From contig CM046443.1 in NCBI GenBank assembly GCA_025506515.1, positions 22,431,898 through 22,495,897 of the forward strand: a DNA stretch of 64,000 nt, given 5' to 3'. Source of the stretch: Flaveria trinervia (taxonomy: Eukaryota; Streptophyta; Magnoliopsida; Asterales; Asteraceae). Made by a program: the position numbers and the translations under genes. Each line of letters begins with the position of its first letter. Position 1 is the first letter of the stretch. A model generated the notes under the pieces. The model worked only from the letters and a program-made list of their open reading frames with translations. It was not told the origin of the DNA and did not search any database. Below are positions 33,500 to 43,490 of the stretch, in pieces.

Positions 33500-34440
33500 A
33501 GGCTATCCATGTCTGTTCTCCAAGGCCTCTCCTTAGGAATCTGAACTATGGCACAGAATGCTTGGTCATGTGAATCTTAAAAACATGAACCAGCTTATCC
33601 ATCATGGTTTAGTTAGAGGTCTGCCATTAAAGGAGTTCAAATGTAATGACAACTATTTTGCTTATTTAAAACGAAAGCAACACAAAGTATCATTCCCTCC
33701 AATAGAAGAACCAAAGTCCACTGCCTGCTTGCAATTACTGCATATGAATCTTTTTGGTCCAGTAAGAGTGATGAGCATGACAAAGAAAAAATAATGTCTG
33801 GTAATTGTGGATGATTATTCCAGATTTGTATGGACCTTCTTCTTACATTCAAAAGATGAGGCTGGTCAAATCATCATCTACTTTGTGTTGTATGGGGAAA
33901 AGCAGTACTCCCTTCCAGTCAAGTGTGTGAGGAGTGATAATAGCACAGAATTTAGAAACGACACACTTGATGAATTCTATTATCTAAGGGAATCAAGAGG
34001 CAATATAGCATTCCAAGAACTCCTGAACAAAATGGAGTGGTGGAGAGAAAGAACAGGACCCTTATTGAGCCGCAAGGTCAATGTTGGCTGATTCTGGTTT
34101 GCCACTAAACTTTTGGGCTGAAGCTGTCAACACAGCTTGCTATGTGCAAAATAGAGTGTTAGTAAATCAAAGTTGATGAAGACTCCTTATGAAAGTTAAT
34201 CATTTGGCCCCTCTGATTTCCTTTTTAGAGCATTTGGGTGTCCCTGTTACATTTTTAACAAAAAGAATCCACTTCAGAAGTTTGAATCAAAGCTGGATGC
34301 AGGGTACCTTGTTGGGTATTCATCTACTTGCAAGGCATACAGAGTTTTTAATTGTAGAACAAAGAATAGTTGAAGAAACCTTGCATGCATAGTTTAATGA
34401 ATCTCCAAAGGACAAAATCCCACAAAACCCTGTGGATTTA
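33500..34440 (+). pseudogene. pol: element B integrase
   Basis: HHCC zinc domain from about 33558 (LGHVNLKNMNQLIHH; the two Cys are replaced by Y..Y in NDNYFAYLK). The core has HMNLFGP at about 33741: the codon at 33747-33749 is AAT, so the first catalytic Asp is Asn. A TAA at 33792-33794 replaces a Tyr codon. The second motif RSDNSTEF (about 33931-33955) is kept, and the Glu-containing region is frameshifted after 34000. The C-terminal part is in pieces to about 34440. Confidence 0.85.
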
Positions 34441-35650
34441 TTTGATTTGGACATACTGCAATATGTTCCTTATCAGTCTCCAGCTGTTGCAGATTCTGTG
34501 AATACATCATCTCCTGCAATTAGTCATCCATCTGGTGGTACAAATGCCAAGTTTAGTGATCACCTGCCTGAGTCTACTAAACTTGATGTTCTGTAGCTTC
34601 AGCAGTTCATCCACAACAAATGCTGATGAGATCTTTGAATCCTCTACTTCATTTGAATGCCATCTCATTCTAGGTTTCAAGAGTCTGGATCAACATCTGT
34701 GCTGACTGAATCTCTACAAACACTTGCACAGATCTTATTGAGTACCAAGAACTGAAGAATCACCCCATGTCTCAATCATTGGTGACATCAATGCTGGTGT
34801 TTAAACTAGATGTCAATTGTCTAATTTATGCTTTTATGCTCTCTTCATCAGTCAGCAAGAACCAAAGAACTATCATATTGCATTAAGAGACAATGGATGG
34901 GTTGAAGCCATGAAACTCGAGCTTCTTCAGTTTCAAAAGCAGCAAGTATGGGAACTGGTTCCTCTACCCCAAGGTAAGTGTGCAATAGGCACTAAATGAG
35001 GTGTTTAGGAATAAAACTGATGAAAAAGGTCAAATTGTCAAGAATAAGGCTAGACTGGTTGTACAGGGGTTTTCACAAGAAGAAGTATGATTATGATGAA
35101 ACCTTTGCCCCTATAGCCAGACTGGAGGCAATCAGATTGTTCTTAGCTTATGCTGCTTTCCATAATCTTAAAGTTTTTCAAATGGATGTCAAAAGTGCAT
35201 TCTTATATGGTAAAACAAAAGAAGAAGTTTATGTGTGTCAACCACCAGGTTTTGAAGATCATAAACATCCAGATTAGGTGTATAAGCTTGATAAAGCTCT
35301 TTATGGGTTAAAACAAACTCCCAGAGCCTGGTATGAAACACTGTCTAACTTTCTTCTTCAAAACAATTTCACTAGAGACTCCATAGATAAAACCTTGTTC
35401 ATTAAGAAAGTAGGCATGCATAAGCTCCTTGTTCAAATTTATGTAGATGATATTATTTTTGCATCCCCTGATCCACAGTTGTGTGATGCTTTACTAAGTT
35501 GATGCAATAAAAGTTTGAAATGAGTGCCATTAGAGAATTATAGTTCTTTCTGGGTTTGCAAAAAACAAATGGCTGATGGAACTTTCATTCATCAGTCAAA
35601 ATATACAAAGGATCTATTGAAAAAGTTTGATTTACAAAATTGTAAGCCTT
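34441..35650 (+). pseudogene. pol: element B reverse transcriptase
   Basis: Linker, then RT. RDNGWVEAMKLELLQFQKQQ (about 34888-34950) is open to 34999, where one inserted base at the GTKW motif creates a stop. ARLEAIRLFLAYAAFHNLKV and MDVKSAFLYGKTKEE follow in an open stretch ending at a TGG-to-TAG nonsense (35274-35276). The catalytic YVDD is intact at 35440-35451 in the next stretch (35278-35502). Confidence 0.9.
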
Positions 35651-36382
35651 GTTCTACTCTCTTGTGCAGCACCACATAACTGGATGCTAATCAGAAAGGT
35701 AAAGCAGTTGATGAAACTCTTTACAGATGTATGATTGGTTCCTTGATGTACCTTACAGCTTCAAGACCAGACATTATGTTTGCAACTTGTGTCTGTGCTA
35801 GATTTCAGGCTGCACCTAAAGTATCCCATATGATTGCAGTCAAAAGGATCTTTAGATACTTGCAAGGAACTCAATTTCTAGGACTTTGGTATTCCACTGG
35901 GCACTCTTGCAAATTAGTTGCTTTCTCTGATAGTGACTATGCAGGGTGTGTAATTAGCAAGAAAATCAACCTCTGGTGGATACCAATTTCTAGGCAATTG
36001 TTTACTTTCTTGGCAGAGTAAGAAACAAACTTCAGTTGCTACATCCCATGCTGAAGCAGAGTACATTGCTGCTGCAAGTTGTACATCTCAGGTACTCTGG
36101 CTTCAGAATCAATTACTGGATTATGACATTAGAGAGACTAAGACTCCTTTACTAATGGACAGTGCTTCAGCTCTTTGTATTGTTAAGAATCATGTCCAGC
36201 ATTCTAGGACCAAACATATTAAGATCAGACATCATTTTATCAGGGATTGTCATGAAAAAGGTCTGATTGATCCAAAGTTTGTTCCTACTGCTGATGAGCT
36301 TGCAGATATATTTACTAAGCCTTTGGATAGTGCATCTTTCCAAAATCTTGTGCTAAGGCTTGATATGCTGCAGCTTGAATGA
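35651..36382 (+). pseudogene. pol: element B RNase H
   Basis: MIGSLMYLTASRPDIMFATC from 35731, then AFSDSDYAGC with the first catalytic Asp (about 35920-35950). AEAEYIAAASC follows at about 36050-36080 in a different frame, and HSRTKHIKIRHHF and ADELADIFTKPLD lead to the natural stop TGA at 36380-36382. One frameshift lies near 35960. Confidence 0.85.
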
Positions 36383-36983
36383 TTTGACAACTACTGATGA
36401 TCTCAGTTCACAAGTACTGATGAGCATTAGTATACAGCTATCAAAAATAAGTACTGATAAGTTATTTTATCTTCAGCAGTTTTCGTAACTACTGAAGACT
36501 AAATTACTTAAAAGAACTGAAGTACTTTATTTGTTGAAAAGTACTGATGTAGTTACAACTACTGATGTAGTTACGACTACTAATGTCTGTTCTAACAGAT
36601 AAGTACTGATGACCAATGAAACATCTGAAAATCAGATAGTCTGCTGAGTAAGTGTTAAGGTCAATGAAACAACTGAGATATGTGAATTGATGACAACAAC
36701 TGATGAGAAATTTTACTCTTCAATTTTCAAACACTGCTGTTTCATTTCAAAACAACTGAAGCCAAAACCAAGTCTTTAGTAGTTTCAAACTACTGATGAC
36801 TAACACCAAGTCTTCAGTTGTTTACAACATCTGAAAGTTAAAACCATGTATTCAGTGTTTTCTAACAACTGATGACTAACACCAATACTTCAGTTGTTTT
36901 CTTTCAGCCATTCATAACCTATAATACCTAAACCTAACTTCAAATTTTTCATAAGTCATTTTCAGAACTTTCATCTTCCATTA
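36383..36983 (+). repeat. pol-ORF3 spacer with hairpin array (element B)
   Basis: 600 bp without a gene. Same CAGTAGTTT...AACTACTGATGACTAACACCAAG units as in A, most regular at about 36715-36900 and fewer in number than in A. Confidence 0.75.
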
Positions 36984-39900
36984 ATGGCGACCATGCAAAT
37001 CAAACCACGACACAACTGTGTTGCCTACCTCACAAAATCGGCCTTTTGGACTAAGTTGATGCTGCCATTGATCTAATGGTTGATTCCCCGTATCAAACTG
37101 CTTTTCTTCTGAATCCAACCATCTATCCTGATACCCTTCGCCAATTCTGGACAAATGTCACTGTCCATACTGGTGAGAATGATGTCGCGATCACTCTCCA
37201 GTCGTTTGTAAACCAGAAGAAGGTGGTAATCACTCCTGCTATCATTCACCAAACCTAGATCTGAATGATGCCACCTTTGTCACCAAATACCTGAAGGCAC
37301 CACTGATCTCATTCATAAACCATGGGTATGAGGGCGACCTAAGTGCTACCACCATTCTGAAGAAGCACTTCCATGATGCTGAACGCCTAATCTTTCATAT
37401 GATCAATGTCTGCCTTGCCCCCAAATCCTCTTCATGGGATCAAATGTCATCCAGGTGACAGCAGGTATTGTATTCTATCCTTGAACGCCAAAGCTTAAAT
37501 TTTTCTAAAGTTATAGTTTTGGAAATAAAAGATCTGGCAATGAAACCTGTGGCTAACAGATGGATATTATATCCAAGGTTTCTTATGGCCTTAATCATCA
37601 ATCAATTAAAATCTGATGGCCCTGTTGGCCTTGGAGTCCCTGCTGTGGTAGTTTTGCCTGAGGTATACTCCAGGCACAACTCTGACCCACAACTCAAAGA
37701 GGCTGCCAAACTGCTAAAACCAAGCAAAGGGAACCCACAGCCTCATCCTCTAGATCCAAAGTCCCCTCCAAACCACAATCCAAACAAACCAAAACGGCTA
37801 CTTAGGGAGTTGAGTCCCCTCATGATGCCCCTGTAACACAAAGGTAGGATGAAACTACTGGTAGTAATCCCCTTGTAGTTTCCAAGACTCTACCAGCTAA
37901 AACCGCTCAGGTATCCTCTCAACAGGATCCTGATGCAACCAAAAATGGGGAAACCACATTACTTGAATCTCTCTCAATTGAGAAGATTGCCATTGAAGAG
38001 CACCATTCACCCCAGGTGCAATCTTCTTCATACTTATCTCCCACTGAAGCCACCCCTACAAGCCCAACTGTGGTTATTGCACAAGTGCTGACTCAACTAC
38101 ATTCCTCTAACCCTCCCCAGAAACCTATTACCACTGGGAAAGCCTCAACAGTTGAGGGAGAGGATTATAATATGGCTAATAACCCACATCACAAGGATTA
38201 CAGAGTTCAATCTCCCTGTGTAGAGGAGGAGATTCGAACATCTGGTGAGGCAGCCTCTTCTCCTGTTTCAGCACATGAATAGGATGAAGGTGGTATCATC
38301 TCTAAGACCTCACCAGAGGCAACTGCCAATGAAGGACATAATCCTGAGGCAGGAAGTCCCCAGTTCCAAGAAATAGGGGCACATGTGAATACTGATCTAC
38401 ACTCAGCACATGTTCATCCTGATTTAATCAGGAGGTCAGATGATTCAGCAAAGACTGATGATGAACTAGGCTCTTTCTTTGATGTTCTAGCCCACAACAC
38501 CATTCTTGAGGCTGAGGTATGCAAACTACAAGAACTGCTTGCCAAATTGTCACAAGAATCAAGTCTATCTGCCCAAATTCACCCACAGATGGCAGCTTCT
38601 TCTGAAGCTCTCCCAAACACTACGCCACTCCCAACAACTGTGCCACCAGCCTCTGATTCAGACACCATTTCTCAAGGACAGAACCCCTCTGAGCAAATGG
38701 TTGCTTCCTTTCAATCCTCCTTACCTCTCATCACTTCCATCATCACTAACATTGTACATCAAGCCATTGATGAGAGGCTTTCCTCAAATTTTCAAACCTT
38801 AGCTGATGATGTTGTTTCTAAGAGACTTTTTGACATTCAAACCCCTGAACCTAATGCAACCAAAAAGGGGGAGTCTAAGTCAGTGAAAGCAGACAGAAGA
38901 AAGAGAGTTGAAGAGGAAGAAAGAGAAGGAGATGATCACGTACAAGAGAAGAAGAGTGCTGAACAGACTGAAGATGAGAAAAAGTTAGAAGAACTGATCA
39001 AAGAAGCTGATGAGCAACATAGCAAATCTATGGATAAGATCATTGATCAACTCTTCAGACAAGGTTTTGACAGAGCCAAACTTGACTTTGAAATTAGAAG
39101 GCTAGAGATTCAAGAGATTGAGCATAGATAAGCAAGTTATAGTGAGAAAGAAAGGGAAAGGCTGGAAGCTATGATAAGATTCATATCAAAGCATTTGGGA
39201 AGATCAATCATTGAAGTGAAGTCATGGTCCAGAGACAATATTTTGGAGATAACCACTAGAATCTGTTCTTCTGAAGTATTCAACAAAGGATTGATCATAG
39301 AAGCTCTTGATGAAGCTGATGCTGGGAAAAGGTCTAATATGGCAAAGTTATCCAAAGCCTCACTCACAACCAAGATGTTAGAGCAGCCTGTACAATCTCC
39401 CACACCAAAACAACCAACTTCACAACCCTCAAAACCAACTCCTTTACCCAAGAAACCTACTCAAACCACTACCAATGATGCACCCAAGAGGAAGAGAAGG
39501 GTGTTGAGGATGGAAGAAGAAGAAGAAGATGATGAGGATGATAGTCTGCCAATCTTTGCTGTTCTTAAAACAAAGATGCCTGAGCCCAGGAGTCAACCAA
39601 CAACAATCACACCTAACATCCAAAGGCAAATGGTAAAAGTCAAACTTGAAGAAGAAGAACAGCACAAACAACATGATGAACAACTGTTAAGGATGGTTGA
39701 TAAAGAGTTTCCTAAGTCTTCAACCATACAAGCTATGAAGAAACATGCTCAGAGGTTGTATGCTCTCAGATTCACATTTCAATATCAGAAAGAGAGAGTG
39801 AGAATTTGGCCTGACCCCAGAGTAAGTGACAGAATTCATAAAAAGAATATTCCAAGTCGATACAATGGCCAAGTAAAGAAGACTGTAGATGCTGTGATAA

Positions 39901-40267
39901 TGCTGGCCATTGTAGTGTCACCCTGGGAAATCCTTGAAGACTTCAAGAGAGCTTACAAGTTTAAGATGACTCCACAAACTTTACTAGAAAACAAAATGGT
40001 GAAGAAGGGGTGATCTACAAGAAGCTTGAAGAAATAAGAAGAAATGAGCTCCAGTTGTTACTTGAAGGTACTCATTCTGATGAGTTTGCATATAGAGAAA
40101 TACCTATTGTGGAGCTAAAGAATGGAAAGAATGTTAAATACTTATCAGAGTACTATGGGCCTGAGTTCTTCTTTGAAAGTGAAGCTGAAGAACTCATAAT
40201 GGAAGAACAAGTTGTATTCCTTGAGGCCTATGTTAGAGAGTCTTACAGACTCATCATTGGGAAGTAG
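36984..40267 (+). pseudogene. element B ORF3
   Basis: Starts ATG at 36984 (MATMQIKPRHN). N-terminal module with SPYQTAFLLNPTIYP (about 37082) and NRWILYPRFLMALI (about 37555-37600), then a Pro/Ser/Thr-rich region. A 248-codon open stretch (38385-39131) has DELGSFFDVLAHNTILEAEV and a coiled coil with SMDKIIDQLFRQGFD. A 280-codon stretch (39171-40013) has the acidic run MEEEEEDDEDD and RIWPDPRVSDRIHKKNIPSRY. The C-terminal stretch 40010-40267 ends at TAG 40265. These two long open stretches make this the best-preserved copy. No membrane segment seen. Function unknown. Confidence 0.8.
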
Positions 40268-40460
40268 GTCTCATGGATGGGGTAACATCTCTGTGTCCAA
40301 TTCCCCAAGACAGAGTTCCTATTCATCCTTTGCCAATCAAACTTTCTGAAACCTCTTCCCCAGCCTGAGCTTAATTTGGTGATTTATGAGCTCATCCAGA
40401 AAATATTTCTGCCAATAAGTGGGACTTCAATAATCTTAAAGGTTTTGGCTGCATTGGTTT

Positions 40461-40467
40461 AGGGGAG
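40461..40467 (+). other. element B polypurine tract
   Basis: AGGGGAG, 2 bp before the 3' LTR, in the same GCATTGGTTTAGG context as in A and F. Confidence 0.9.
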
Positions 40468-40469
40468 TT

Positions 40470-41299
40470 TGTTGGACGAAAAGAACCAATAAGCCAGATC
40501 AGAAAAACCTTTAAGTCCCACAGACATCATAACAACTGAAGTGGTCTACAACAGCTGAAGACAAAGTCTGAAGACAACAGCTGAAGACAAAGTCTGAAGA
40601 CAAAGTCTGAACACAAAGTCTGAAGACAAAGTCTAAACACAAAGTCTGAAGACAAAGTCTGAAGACAACTGCTGAAGACAAAGTTTGAAGACAAAGTCTG
40701 AAGACAACAGCTGAAAACAATGTCTGAAGACAACAGCTGAAGACAAAGTCTGAACTCAAAGTCTGAAGACAAAGTCTGAAGACAACTGCTGAAGACAAAG
40801 TCTGAAGACCAAGTTCTCAGAAGTTATCACAACAGCTAAAGTAGTTCTTTTTAGTAGTTATGATGGTTTACTTTTTAGTAGTTTACTTATCAGTAGTTTT
40901 ATTTTATAAAACATCTATAAGTTCTTACACTTCAAATGTTATAACTTCCGTAGTTGTAATGTTAGCTTGTACTTAGCTTTTTGTGAAGGTGTCCTCAGTT
41001 GTTGTGGACATCTTCAGTAGTTTAGTTTACTTTCAGTTGTTTGTATAAATCAGTTAGCTGTCACTATCAAGTGACATCAGCTCACGTCACATTCATTTAT
41101 AAAAGGAATGTTGACCTAATTTCTTTGAGCCGAAGCGTGTGCGTGAATGAAAATATTCTCTTTGCAGAAAACTCTCTCTATATAACCGTCACTGTTTGAT
41201 TGAATATCTATATTATACTTGCTTAAGTTTCGTCTAATTCTTGTTCTATTCCGCTGTAAATCTTAATCTAATTGATCAAACTAGATCCCGATCCTTTCA
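40470..41299 (+). repeat. element B 3' LTR
   Basis: 830 bp, TGTTGGACGAAAAGAACC...GATCCTTTCA. The 13-bp-type array is at 40551-40810. It is 140 bp shorter than the 5' LTR, a difference confined mainly to the array. Confidence 0.9.
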
Positions 41300-41304
41300 C
41301 TCAT

Positions 41305-41505
41305 TCCTTTCTCCAAGTTGAATATGAGCCCATTCATTATCCATTTAGCCATGTTGAATATTCTATTTGTGGCTATAGCTATTATAGGAGATGCAATATC
41401 TACTGGAAAAAAGTTCCATCCTTCACTCCTCTTGGACATACAGTGTTGGAATATGTAGCAAAGCAGCTTCCAGTGATGATAGACCCTTACCCTAACAAGT
41501 TATAA
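41305..41505 (-). pseudogene. element E ORF3, N-terminal core
   Basis: Minus-strand reading just before the B insertion: HHWKLLCYIFQHCMSKRSEGW (about 41470-41400), then NFFPVDIASPIIAIATN, then FNMAKWIMNGLIFNLEKGM (about 41360-41310). It continues on the far side of B as RNKYLMYPRFFQ. The WK.LL, GW, FN and YPRF landmarks are those of Sirevirus ORF3. The plus-strand open frame at 41272-41505 is its shadow. Upstream (41510-41800) is AT-rich sequence with stops, so the true start is not visible. Confidence 0.7.
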
Positions 41506-43135
41506 TATCTTCAATAGGTTTTAGAGATTACTTAATAAATTCTATATTTTAAAATTTGATCATTTAAGAAAATTTTTTGAAGTGTTTGAACTTACTGTTT
41601 TAATTATTCAATCAAATTTTAAGATATACAATCAATTAAGTAACTTGTTTCTTATTGATATGAAATCACATGTTGAATTTTAATGATTAACAAGCCAATT
41701 TGGTTACAAATTTTCATTTTGTCGATTCATTTCAGATTTATTATTATTATTTTTTAAAGATGAACATCGATTCATCAGAAACTTTGTGATGAAATTGGAT
41801 TTGATGATGTTAAACAGGTTGCAATCTTGTATTATTAACAATTTCAGGTTTCAATTTCAACATACAATCACATTCAAACATCAATTTAAGGTTTATTGAA
41901 GTTCTTAGCGTTCGAACGCCTAAATAGGGTTCAAACACCCGAATGAATGTGATGATAATGAGCACTCTATTGATGAAAAAAATTCTCAATAAGTTGTTTA
42001 AAGTCATTGATTTTACCTTCAAATAACAACAATCTCAAAAAATCCGAGTAAAACAATGAGTATTATGTGTGTTGGGTAAGAAAGAGAAGGAACAAAGAGT
42101 ATGAGAGTAAAAAAGTTCAAATGAAATGAACTCTGTCCAAGTGCTGAATTTATAAAAGTGTGAAAAACTCTTGGACGTATTGGAACTATGTAGGCGCATG
42201 ACCACTGTTGGGACGCATGACGTTTAGGCGCATTAGCACTGTACATGCGCATTACCCCTATTCAGGCGTATGGGATCTAGACACATGAGTTACACTTGGT
42301 CAAATTTTGTTCAAGGACTTAGGCGCATTTGCACTGTATAGGTGCATGAGCACTATTCAGACGCATGAGCACTATTCAGGCGCATGACCTAGTCTGAAAC
42401 ACCAAACACTTCAACAAAATCATGAACCCTCATTTTGTATGAGAACTGTATAGGCGCATGAGCTTTCAAGAGTCCACACTTGGTTTATTTTCAATATGAA
42501 ACGTCTGGTACTGTTTAGGCGCATGATCTTGTGCAAAATGCCCAACACTTTAACCTAAATTTTTCAGACTCATGACCACTGTTTAGGCTCATGAGTTTGA
42601 CTCAAAACGTCCAACACTTATCATAAAACTGAAAATTTATCGGACGACTAAGACTTATGGACACTCTTTAGGCGCATGAGACATCTATATGACTAACACT
42701 TGACAATTTTTTACAAAAATTCATTCAAACTCTAATTTTGACCATTTCATTGATCTTCGTAAAAACTTTCAAATTTTGGTCAAACATTGAATAATGACTA
42801 AGACTTTGATTATTTGACCAAAACTTTGACTTTTTGACCAAATTTTGACTTTTTAACTATTATTTTTAACTTTTGACCTTTTTATTTTCAAATAAATTCC
42901 CGTCATTTTAGTCTCAAATACTTTATAAAAAATACAAACACTCTCAAGTCTTTGCAATTTGAAATCTTTTTAGGTTCATTTTTAATCATATCAAACACAC
43001 ACTTGCTTGAATACTTTGGCTTCATTCTTTTCATCCAAACAGTTATTTTGATTTTCTTTTTTCATTTTTACTCCCCCTAAACTTTTAAGTTTACAAACTT
43101 AAAAGTTTATAGAAGTTAAAAATTTAAGAAATGAA
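41506..43135 (-). other. element E leader, no gene
   Basis: About 1.6 kb between PBS and ORF3 core. It holds about fifteen copies of an AGGCGCATGA-type motif (42185-42685), a cluster of TTGAC W-box cores (42735-42885) and AT-rich sequence (41510-41800). I see no gag or pol motif in any frame. Minus-strand open frames at 41810-42022 and 42019-42252 have no recognisable domain. Confidence 0.65.
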
Positions 43136-43181
43136 GGCTCTGATACAATTTGATCACTAGACTGAAGGCTCTGATACAATT
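43136..43181 (-). other. element E duplicated primer-binding site
   Basis: TTGTATCAGAGCC occurs twice on the minus strand, at about 43168-43180 (adjacent to the LTR) and at 43138-43150, each followed by TTCA. Each matches the initiator-Met-tRNA PBS at 12 of 13 bases (second base T for G). Confidence 0.75.
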
Positions 43182-43485
43182 TGATAGGTTCAAATGGGTC
43201 GATCTATGTTTGTTATCAAGCAATTGACTATTGTATAAACTATAATCAACACAAAAAAATATTAGAAAAACTCATAGACTTTCTATTGATATTAGTATGG
43301 ATTATAGAGTGTAATTTAGGGAGAACTAACAAAATGCCTATTCTAAGTCTACCCGCATAAATAAAAATAATCCTATTTATACTAATAACAAGAAACAAAA
43401 GGAACATATATTTGCATAATAAGTCCCTACACTATGACAAAACTAATCTAAAGTAAAAAATGCTAATCTTTCTAGGGCTCGAACA
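43182..43485 (-). repeat. element E 5' LTR
   Basis: 304 bp, minus strand from TGTTCGAGCCCTAG at 43485 to GAACCTATCA at 43182, followed by the PBS. Flanked on its outer side by ATATA (43486-43490). Confidence 0.9.
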
Positions 43486-43490
43486 ATATA

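Larger units (their letters stand above)
28948..41299 (+). mobile_element. element B: full-length Sirevirus, family 1, nested in E
   Basis: Complete copy of about 12.35 kb flanked by a perfect CTCAT duplication (28943-28947 and 41300-41304). Order: 5' LTR 28948-29917, PBS 29920, gag 30142-33077, pol to the stop at 36382, hairpin spacer, ORF3 36984-40267, PPT 40461-40467, 3' LTR 40470-41299. The first dinucleotide of the 5' LTR is TT instead of TG. It lies within E's ORF3 in the opposite orientation. Confidence 0.95.
25724..43485 (-). mobile_element. element E: ORF3-only LTR element
   Basis: Minus-strand element with LTRs at 43182-43485 (5') and 25724-26029 (3') and a perfect target duplication ATATA (25719-25723 and 43486-43490). 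Without the nested B it is about 5.4 kb. The body holds a duplicated PBS, a repeat-rich leader of about 1.6 kb, and an ORF3-like gene of about 3 kb. I find no zinc knuckle, protease, integrase, RT or RNase H motif in its own sequence. It therefore looks non-autonomous. Its LTRs are much shorter than those of the Sireviruses around it. Confidence 0.8.

Noticed and set aside
41272..41505. Plus-strand 77-codon frame as a gene
   Set aside because: It is the opposite strand of E's ORF3 core and its start overlaps B's LTR.
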